This document shows positions 1 through 5,632 of a DNA stretch of 64,000 bases, piece after piece. Below the pieces are notes generated by a model, which saw only the letters and a program-made list of their open reading frames with translations, was not told the origin of the DNA and made no database searches. Both the position numbers and the translations under genes were made by a program. How positions within the stretch are numbered: position 1 is the stretch's first letter; every line of letters begins with the position of its first letter. Source of the DNA: Anaerolineae bacterium (GTDB taxonomy: Bacteria > Chloroflexota > Anaerolineae > Aggregatilineales > Phototrophicaceae); NCBI GenBank assembly GCA_017303635.1, contig JAFLCG010000004.1, positions 372,001 to 436,000 of the forward strand, given 5' to 3'.

Positions 1-97
1 ACAACAATTTAGTAGACGCGAGGAGCCGGATTTCGTGTACAATCAGAGCAAGAAGTCTTGTATAAGCATTGCGATACTGACAGGAAGATTTTGATTA

Positions 98-751
98 ATG
101 GCTGATCCTCATCAGGTTAAAGACAAATATATTAATCATCTTCAAAAACTTGTAGCATACTGGGAAAACCTTGGTAAGACTGATCCCGTTGAAAACAAAA
201 AATACTATGAATTATATGAACGATCCAAAACAGTTCTAAACCAGATATGTTCTGATGCTCAAGATTTTGTCAAAACAGTAGGATCTCCTTCACAAGAAAA
301 TATGGCCCGCATAATTGGGAAACTGCGGGCCACACAACTTGATCTGAGCAATGGTTTTCTATACCTTGAGCACAAAATTCAGGATAAGATGGCTATTGAT
401 TTGATGCAGCAAGCTGAAGAACTGCTCATCGAAGGTAAACCAGGTCACTTTGAACATATTCCTGCAGCGGTATTGGCAGGTGCAGTACTGGAACATTTTC
501 TGAGGACACTTTGTAGTCGTCAATCTCCCCCGATTTCATTAAATTTGGATAATGGCAATCTCAAAACACTTGCCACGCTTGTGAATGATCTTGAAAATAT
601 TGGGCTATATAATGCCGTTGAAAAAAAACAACTTAAAGTATGGGTCGAAATCCGCAATGCCGCTGCACATGGGCAATTCGATCAGTTTACCCATGAGCAG
701 GTTGTAAAGATGATCGAGGGTATCAAGAGCTTTATTGAAGATCACAAGTGA
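98..751 (+). CDS. HEPN-like domain protein
   Basis: A 217-residue, mostly alpha-helical, soluble protein with no signal peptide. The C-terminal third carries R186-x4-H191 (RNAAAH) at the start of a helix, the Rx4-6H signature of HEPN domains. Many HEPN proteins are RNases in toxin-antitoxin or abortive-infection systems, and others are inactive scaffolds. The N-terminal half is helical and I do not recognise it. The gene is AT-rich (long A/T codon runs) compared with the GC-rich genes downstream, which suggests separate acquisition. It stands alone, upstream of and convergent with the XRE regulator. No minimal nucleotidyltransferase (MNT) antitoxin partner is visible, although one could lie left of the window. 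The HEPN assignment rests on the motif and helix pattern only. Confidence 0.5.
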   Translation: MADPHQVKDKYINHLQKLVAYWENLGKTDPVENKKYYELYERSKTVLNQICSDAQDFVKTVGSPSQENMARIIGKLRATQLDLSNGFLYLEHKIQDKMAIDLMQQAEELLIEGKPGHFEHIPAAVLAGAVLEHFLRTLCSRQSPPISLNLDNGNLKTLATLVNDLENIGLYNAVEKKQLKVWVEIRNAAAHGQFDQFTHEQVVKMIEGIKSFIEDHK

Positions 752-794
752 TTGTCATTACCCCAGGTCATCATCACCCTTCATGTAGGTACGA

Positions 795-1436
795 TTAATC
801 CCGCCATTCCGGGTCAACCATCGTTGGGTCATACTCCAGCGACAGTTTATGTTCGATGAGTGCCTTGACGCGCTGCTGCACTGCTGGAGGTAAATCCTTC
901 CACCTGTAACCATGAACTGTTACGTCCGGTTCGATACGTTTCGCCTCCCCTGGTGCCTCCATTTGGTAGTGGGCAATGAGTTGATTTGCGATCAAACGCA
1001 CCAACTTAGGAAAGTTGAGGTCAAAGCCTGCCAACGGATTTGATGGCATCTCACGCATTGCATGGATCGCCTCTTTGCGCGTGTAACTATCAGTCATGGC
1101 TTCAAGCACACCCAACACAGCATCCTGTTTTTCAGGGGGGAGTTCGTCAAAGACATCAGCGAGGTAGTCAGCTCTTACAGAGTTTGCATTTGCCTGGGGA
1201 GGAATATAGCCAGCCAGACGAAATAACATTATGGCATCTACATCAAGTGCGTCAGCAACGCGCCGCAATGTGCGCGGATCGGGATCTTTCGCCTGTGGAT
1301 CAATTCCGTGCTTAAGTAGATTGCGTATCACGGACTCAGATACCCCTGCAACAGCAGCTAATGTGCTGTTGTTGTGATTATGTTTTTCCATCAGATCGGC
1401 AAGAAATCTGCCGAGTGTATTTGCCGAGGAATTCAT
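795..1436 (-). CDS. XRE-family transcriptional regulator
   Basis: A 213-residue DNA-binding regulator. The N-terminal helix-turn-helix spans about residues 8-75 (STLAAVAGVSESVIRNLLKH, then TLRRVADALDV), typical of the Cro/C1 fold. The remaining ~130 residues are a helical tail I do not recognise. It is divergent from the plasmid-maintenance genes starting at 1652. The 195-bp intergenic region has an 11-bp inverted repeat whose arms each contain a TATAAT box, so the protein probably controls its own gene and the segregation genes together. The ATG at 1436 follows the intergenic region directly. XRE identity is well supported; the regulatory target is inferred from layout. Confidence 0.85.
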   Translation of the reverse strand: MNSSANTLGRFLADLMEKHNHNNSTLAAVAGVSESVIRNLLKHGIDPQAKDPDPRTLRRVADALDVDAIMLFRLAGYIPPQANANSVRADYLADVFDELPPEKQDAVLGVLEAMTDSYTRKEAIHAMREMPSNPLAGFDLNFPKLVRLIANQLIAHYQMEAPGEAKRIEPDVTVHGYRWKDLPPAVQQRVKALIEHKLSLEYDPTMVDPEWRD

Positions 1437-1476
1437 GCGCTGTGAGCATCCTGATGTGAGCTTGAGCTACTTTTCT

Positions 1477-1538
1477 CGCATTATACATCTTTGCTGCCAG
1501 CCCTATTGACAGCATAGAAAATAACAATGTATAATGCG
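1477..1538. promoter_or_regulatory. Divergent promoter pair with inverted-repeat operator
   Basis: On the + strand TTGACA (1506-1511) and TATAAT (1530-1535) are separated by 18 bp, an almost consensus sigma-70 promoter for the genes at 1652 onward. A perfect 11-bp inverted repeat, CGCATTATACA (1477-1487) and TGTATAATGCG (1528-1538), places a second TATAAT on the minus strand (1480-1485) facing the XRE gene. Each arm is an extended -10 element, so one repressor dimer per arm could block both promoters. Repressor binding is inferred. Confidence 0.7.
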
Positions 1539-1651
1539 TCAGATAACGTGTATCGTTTTTTGGAGCGATTTGTAGAGGCTGCATTTGCCTCTATTATTTT
1601 GCATCAAATTCGCTCTGAAAAACGAATTCAGTGAAATTAAGCGAGTTCAAC

Positions 1652-1861
1652 ATGGCGAAACCACGCGGACGAAAGACCAAATCCATACCGATGAAGATTG
1701 GCAACGATCCTGCTTTGTGGCGCTATGCCAACCTGCAGGAAGCTCTTAAAGCCAATACTCACCTGATCGCTCGGCTCATTCAGTCCGGCGCAGAACAGGC
1801 AGAAGCATCCCTACACACTGTCGAAGCAACGGAGATCCCTCTGGTGTTGGAGCGCATGTGA
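1652..1861 (+). CDS. Small basic plasmid-maintenance-type protein
   Basis: About 69 residues starting MAKPRGRK, a basic N-terminal arm followed by two predicted helices. The frame can be extended to an upstream ATG at 1631. I chose 1652 because MAKPRGRK looks like a genuine start and the upstream codons add nothing recognisable. It is the first gene after the consensus promoter at 1506-1535 and precedes the RHH-like and actin-like genes in the same direction, so a role in plasmid control or segregation is plausible but unproven. I do not recognise the family. Confidence 0.5.
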   Translation: MAKPRGRKTKSIPMKIGNDPALWRYANLQEALKANTHLIARLIQSGAEQAEASLHTVEATEIPLVLERM

Positions 1862-1921
1862 TGAACACAGCTCTTTTTTTCCTCACGCTATCCGTATTGA
1901 GACCGTACAGTCGGAGATCTC

Positions 1922-2134
1922 ATGATTAAACGAATTGAGTTTTCCTTAAATCTGGATGATCCGCGTGAAGCAGCAATTTTTCACGCCCTCGAACCTTCCC
2001 TACGCTACCGGCGTGCCGGGGCCATCATCCGCCAAGCGCTGGACAATCTTCTCATCAGCGAAGATACCCAGAAGCCCCAATTTCCAAGTGTTGTCACAAG
2101 GGAGAAGACTCATGAGCAAACGTCAGTCCAGTAA
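1922..2134 (+). CDS. Small RHH-like protein upstream of the ParM-like gene
   Basis: A 70-residue protein beginning MIKRIEFSLNLDDPREAAIF. The short strand IEFSLNL followed by two helices (residues ~14-25 and 30-45, RRAGAIIRQALDNLL) resembles a ribbon-helix-helix fold, common for partition and copy-number regulators. Its 3' end overlaps the start of the actin-like ATPase gene by 23 bp, which implies translational coupling. A role as DNA-binding adaptor or autoregulator of a partition cassette is inferred from position; no family was identified with certainty. Confidence 0.55.
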   Translation: MIKRIEFSLNLDDPREAAIFHALEPSLRYRRAGAIIRQALDNLLISEDTQKPQFPSVVTREKTHEQTSVQ

Positions 2135-3167
2135 CACTATTATTTCTCGCAGCGTGCTGACGGTGGGGTTGGATGTGGGCTACGGCGTGGTCAAAGCAGT
2201 CACCGATACCAGTGAGATTAGCTTCCCGTCGGTGTCTGGTCATGCCCGCGAAATCAAGTTCCAGGCGGAGACGCTGGCAAGCCGCTATCCAGGGGATCAG
2301 CTCATTGACGAGGAGGGTCACTGGTTCGTGGGTGATCTGGCGCTCAATCAACTCCCGGCCGGTGAAATCCTGCGGTTGCGGGGACGGACGGCTAACGAGG
2401 CGACGATGGGCAATGCCTTCCGGCTACGGCTGGCGAAAGCGGCACTAGGCAAGCTGCTCGGAGGTGGCGTTGGCAATGGGGATGTCGTGCATTTGCGGTT
2501 GGCGTCGGGATTGCCGGTTGACTATATGCGCGATGCCGGGGAGTTCAAAGCCGGGCTGGTTGGGCAGCATCGCATCCAGACGGATGCGGCAGACTTCGTG
2601 GTCAACATCACCGAGGTCATGGTGATGCCGCAGCCCTATGGCAGTGCCTACGCCATGATGCTCACTCCAGCCGGGGAGATCAATGTCTACCACACCTGGA
2701 TGCGAACGGGTGTCTGTGATGTCGGGACCTACACCGTCGATCTGGTGCTGGATGACGACGGCGATTATGTCGATGCCGAAAGCGGCTCGGTCGAGAGTGG
2801 CGTGTACACCGCGCAGGAGCGCATTGCTGCCATGCTGGAACGTGACTACCGCGAGAAGATCCCCCACAAGATTGTCGAGAGTGTCCTCAAGACGGGCATG
2901 TTCACTGCCCATGGCAAGACCATCGACTACCGGACTGAGGTCGAGGAAGCCTTACAGCCGCTCCGCAGCGCGACCCTCAACTTGATGAGTGAGAAGTGGC
3001 AGCGTGGCACGACCGTCGATGTCATCTACCTGTCGGGCGGCGGAGCCGAGTTGGTTTATGAGGAAGTCTATCGAGCATATCCCCAGACCAAACTGGTGCC
3101 GCAAGCGCAGATGGCGAACGCCAGAGGGTATCTCTACTACGCCAACTTTATGGGGAGGAGCAAGTGA
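2112..3167 (+). CDS. Actin-like ATPase, ParM/StbA type plasmid segregation protein
   Basis: A 351-residue actin-fold ATPase expected to form filaments that push plasmid copies apart. Phosphate-1 motif GLDVGYGVVKAV lies near residue 20, phosphate-2 motif CDVGTYTVDLVL near 202, and the adenosine motif VIYLSGGGAEL near 302. These are the hallmarks of the ParM/Alp/archaeal actin-like family, and the length is normal. I chose the ATG at 2112, with GGGAGAAG just upstream, over the longer frame from 1956, because homology starts here and the upstream part overlaps the RHH-like gene. A palindromic direct-repeat site and an RHH gene follow, consistent with a three-part partition system whose order differs from the textbook centromere-ATPase-adaptor order. 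Confidence 0.85.
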   Translation: MSKRQSSNTIISRSVLTVGLDVGYGVVKAVTDTSEISFPSVSGHAREIKFQAETLASRYPGDQLIDEEGHWFVGDLALNQLPAGEILRLRGRTANEATMGNAFRLRLAKAALGKLLGGGVGNGDVVHLRLASGLPVDYMRDAGEFKAGLVGQHRIQTDAADFVVNITEVMVMPQPYGSAYAMMLTPAGEINVYHTWMRTGVCDVGTYTVDLVLDDDGDYVDAESGSVESGVYTAQERIAAMLERDYREKIPHKIVESVLKTGMFTAHGKTIDYRTEVEEALQPLRSATLNLMSEKWQRGTTVDVIYLSGGGAELVYEEVYRAYPQTKLVPQAQMANARGYLYYANFMGRSK

Positions 3168-3181
3168 AGCTGACAGAGGCG

Positions 3182-3222
3182 GGTTGGACACGTCCAACCA
3201 TCTGTCCTGACACGTCCGACCA
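3182..3222. promoter_or_regulatory. Putative operator/centromere-like site between ParM-like and RHH genes
   Basis: GGTTGGAC-AC-GTCCAACC (3182-3199) is a perfect 8-bp-arm palindrome. A 14-bp direct repeat, GACACGTCCAACCA (3187-3200) and GACACGTCCGACCA (3209-3222), has a 22-bp period, two helical turns. Evenly phased repeats next to an RHH gene fit an autoregulatory operator or partition (parC-like) site. The pattern is seen; the role is inferred. Confidence 0.55.
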
Positions 3223-3246
3223 GTTTCTTGAGGGAAGGAGGGAACC

Positions 3247-3636
3247 ATGCCGAAGAAGCCGAGACGCGGCTACAAGATGATCTCATTCAAAGCCTACTAC
3301 GACAGCGACGCCGACATCCTCGATTGGTGGGAAGGCTGCACCGAGGGCGAGCGCAGTGAAGCGCTTCGCGACCTGATACGCGAGCGACTGGGGCTAGGCA
3401 TGAAGCCCGCCAAACGCCTGAGCATCCCGGAACTGAGCGTCTTGCAGCATGACACCGCCTGGATACGGCAAGCCTTATCCGATATGCCCGCCTGGTTGGA
3501 GAGCTATCTGCATGAGTTAGCCATCCGTCCGACAGTGCAGACGATACCAAGCGCAGTAACTCCTGCAGGAGCCAGTGGCATGGCCGACAACGAGAGCCAG
3601 CGCCGGTCGAAACGTATTCAGGATCGAGGCTGGTGA
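3247..3636 (+). CDS. RHH DNA-binding protein, ParR-like partition adaptor
   Basis: A 129-residue protein. After a basic arm (MPKKPRRGYK) a strand ISFKAYYD and two helices (DILDWWEG, RSEALRDLIRERL) form a typical ribbon-helix-helix unit within residues 10-50. The C-terminal part is low-complexity and basic, which in ParR/StbB-type adaptors contacts the actin-like filament. It lies 79 bp behind the ParM-like gene with a strong GGAAGGAGGGAA ribosome site and has the phased repeat site immediately upstream. Adaptor function follows from the gene pair and is not shown by a specific motif. Confidence 0.6.
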   Translation: MPKKPRRGYKMISFKAYYDSDADILDWWEGCTEGERSEALRDLIRERLGLGMKPAKRLSIPELSVLQHDTAWIRQALSDMPAWLESYLHELAIRPTVQTIPSAVTPAGASGMADNESQRRSKRIQDRGW

Positions 3637-3660
3637 TGTCGGACAAACGCACTGCACAAG

Positions 3661-3912
3661 GGCGGCAGAGCCGCCCAGTTGCCGCGTCGGGGCGCGGCAA
3701 CCACGCGCGGGGGTGGGGTGAAACACACCCTCTTGTGATGAGTAACTCATCCCACCCCCGCGCAAGCCAGCTAAATCGCTGGCTCCTCATGCGCCGGAGG
3801 GCTGCGGTGCAGCGGCCTTCGGCGCTGGCACCGAGGCGGCGGTGTGAGGCACCCGCCGCGCCTGTCAGTGCGATAGATCGCACTGACAGGCCGTACCCCG
3901 TACCGGGGTACG
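3661..3912. other. Hairpin-dense intergenic region, candidate oriT or single-strand origin
   Basis: At least eight consecutive inverted repeats fill 250 bp: 3661-3675 (5-bp arms); 3678-3701 (9 bp, loop TCGGGG); 3705-3717 with 3751-3763 (13 bp perfect) enclosing 3737-3751 (7 bp); 3765-3784 (7 bp); 3791-3800 with 3816-3825 (10 bp, one G-T); 3836-3859 (imperfect); 3861-3890 (13-14 bp perfect); 3892-3912 (9 bp, loop TAC). The relaxosome genes start 41 bp later. An open frame from 3633 to 3956 crosses the region, but its product is low-complexity and the hairpins argue against coding. Transfer or single-strand origin function is inference. Confidence 0.6.
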
Positions 3913-3952
3913 AAGAACCCATGCACCAGTCAGCAAGAGGAGATTTACACGC

Positions 3953-4237
3953 ATGACTCACCGTCAACTCGTCCGTGAAATTGCCAGGCGGCTGCCGCGC
4001 CTGAAGCGTCGCGACATCGCCGAAGTGCTGGCCGTCCAGCACGAACTCTGGCTGGCAGAGCTGAGCGCAATAGATGGCTCAATCACCCTGGGCGATCTGG
4101 GCAAGTTAGTGGTCGAAATGCAGACCATACAGGCCGCTGGCGTGGTCGGACGGCGGCCACTCAAACGCCTGTATCTGCGCTTTCGACCCACTGCCAAGCT
4201 GAAGAAGGCCATAGTCGACAAAGGAGCAGCCGCATGA
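3953..4237 (+). CDS. HU/IHF-family DNA-binding protein
   Basis: A 94-residue protein with the HU/IHF layout: N-terminal helices (REIARRLPRLKRRDIAEVLA), the GSITLGDLGKLVVE strand turn, and the PLKRLYLRFRPTAKLKKAI C-terminal segment matching the usual FxPxxxLK end. The DNA-intercalating arm is shortened to about VVGRRPLKRL. It lies between the hairpin-rich region and the relaxase accessory gene, so it may bend DNA at a transfer or replication origin as IHF does in relaxosomes. Start ATG 3953 has AAGAGGAG upstream. It overlaps the next gene by 4 bp (ATGA), implying coupling. Confidence 0.75.
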   Translation: MTHRQLVREIARRLPRLKRRDIAEVLAVQHELWLAELSAIDGSITLGDLGKLVVEMQTIQAAGVVGRRPLKRLYLRFRPTAKLKKAIVDKGAAA

Positions 4238-4542
4238 AACGACGCATACCCAACGCCTACAGCGAACGGATGACCGTCAACCTGACACCCGAGCAAATGC
4301 GCCGTCTGGAGGAACTCCGCAATATCCGCGCTCGTGCCGGTCGCTTTGTCAGCAAGAACGACCTGCTGCGCGATGCCGTCAACTACTACCTGGCTTCGCA
4401 AGACGATCTGCCTGGATCGCGCCGAGTGATTGCCAAGGGCATTGAAAAGAAGGTGGATGGACTGGAGGTCAAGCTGGATGCGCTCACCCAGAACTTCACC
4501 GACTTCGTCAACAGCATCCGTCGTCGCCGAGAAGGACAGTAG
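4234..4542 (+). CDS. RHH relaxosome accessory protein, MobC-like
   Basis: A 102-residue protein. The strand ERMTVNLT followed by PEQMRRLEELRNIR and SKNDLLRDAVNYYLAS is a ribbon-helix-helix DNA-binding unit, and the C-terminal ~40 residues are a predicted coiled coil (KKVDGLEVKLDALTQNFTDF). In mobilisable plasmids such a protein binds oriT and helps the relaxase nick. It starts inside the HU-like stop codon and ends 5 bp before the relaxase, so the three form one translational unit. The RHH fold is clear; the MobC-like role is positional. Confidence 0.7.
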   Translation: MKRRIPNAYSERMTVNLTPEQMRRLEELRNIRARAGRFVSKNDLLRDAVNYYLASQDDLPGSRRVIAKGIEKKVDGLEVKLDALTQNFTDFVNSIRRRREGQ

Positions 4543-4547
4543 CCGCG

Positions 4548-5546
4548 ATGGATCGCAAGCAGATGTGTGTCGCCAATGTGCAATACAAGAAGCCGTCTGC
4601 TGATGGCACCAAGCAGTCCAGGAACTTGCTGCGGTATCTCACATATAGGGAAAGCCGGGATGAAGCCGCCCGTTACACCGCCGGAAAGGATCGCTGGCAC
4701 GATCACGGGATGGGCGGGTCAGTAGCTGATATTGCTGCCCGCTGCGACGACCTCAGAAGCGAACATGTGTTGGCGTTTAGTTTAGTCGTGAATCCCAATC
4801 CGGATCTCATGGCGCTGGTCGATCCCGAAGACCGCGAGGACTTCGTCTGGGAACTAACCGAGGGCGTCATCGACGTCTTCTTCGACCGCCGGGGACTAGA
4901 CACCGGGGTCGAGTGGGCTGGCGTGCTTCATCACCGTTTGACTGACGACATGGAGTCACCCGGTTTACACAACCCGCATGTCCATGTGGTCCTGCCTGGA
5001 ACGGTCTACAGTGAGGAACATGGCGGTCGGGTGCCGCTCTTCTTCAGCCGCAATCGGAAAGTGGATCACATCGAGATGCTGCATCGCACGACTGAAGACC
5101 AGATGGTCAATCTCATGGATCGGTATGTCGGGCCGGAGTGGGAAGTTCGCTATGACCAGTTGGCAGCCGTCCGGGAAGAGCAGACAGCGATTACTGAGGA
5201 CGAGCCACATGGCTGGACAATCGACGAAGACGAGCGGGAGTGGCCGGTCTGGAGTGGTATTCGTCGCACGAGTGAGGCCACCACCAGCCTTGGCTTCTAC
5301 CAACTCTATCCTACGCCGAACGATGACGACGAGGAGTCTGTCAGTATCCAGTTCCGTCCGCTGCTGAATGGCCTGACTCATCAGGAAGCCGAACGATTGG
5401 CACAAGTGCTGGGGATAGCCATGAAAGGCGATCTGGAGCAGTTAAAAGCATTGGCTGAAGTGCTGGGGCAGATGACCCCAGCCGAACGTTCAGACTTGCT
5501 GGAGGGGATGGAACCGACCCAGCCAGCGCTGGAAATCGACCTTTAA
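4548..5546 (+). CDS. HUH relaxase (mobilisation nuclease)
   Basis: A 332-residue protein that should nick DNA at the transfer origin and carry the single strand. The metal-binding histidine motif is H144-x-H146 in HNPHVHVVLPGT, with an upstream acidic pair at 133-134 and H128/H129, as in relaxase motif III. Candidate catalytic tyrosines lie in LLRYLTYRE (residues 27-35). It is short for a relaxase, has no helicase domain, and ends with an acidic tail, so it resembles relaxases of small mobilisable elements. It follows the HU-like and RHH genes directly and precedes the primase-helicase. No coupling protein or type IV secretion gene is visible, so transfer would need a helper. Confidence 0.7.
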   Translation: MDRKQMCVANVQYKKPSADGTKQSRNLLRYLTYRESRDEAARYTAGKDRWHDHGMGGSVADIAARCDDLRSEHVLAFSLVVNPNPDLMALVDPEDREDFVWELTEGVIDVFFDRRGLDTGVEWAGVLHHRLTDDMESPGLHNPHVHVVLPGTVYSEEHGGRVPLFFSRNRKVDHIEMLHRTTEDQMVNLMDRYVGPEWEVRYDQLAAVREEQTAITEDEPHGWTIDEDEREWPVWSGIRRTSEATTSLGFYQLYPTPNDDDEESVSIQFRPLLNGLTHQEAERLAQVLGIAMKGDLEQLKALAEVLGQMTPAERSDLLEGMEPTQPALEIDL

Positions 5547-5632
5547 CAAAAGCATACAGGGACGGGATGCGCTCGAAGTTTGGCGACGAAAAGCGCGTCC
5601 TGCCCCTGCACACAACCTAAAGTGAGAACAGT

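Noticed and set aside
3633..3956. 107-codon frame between the ParR-like and HU-like genes
   Set aside because: Low-complexity Arg/Ala/Pro product, and almost the whole stretch is taken up by hairpins.
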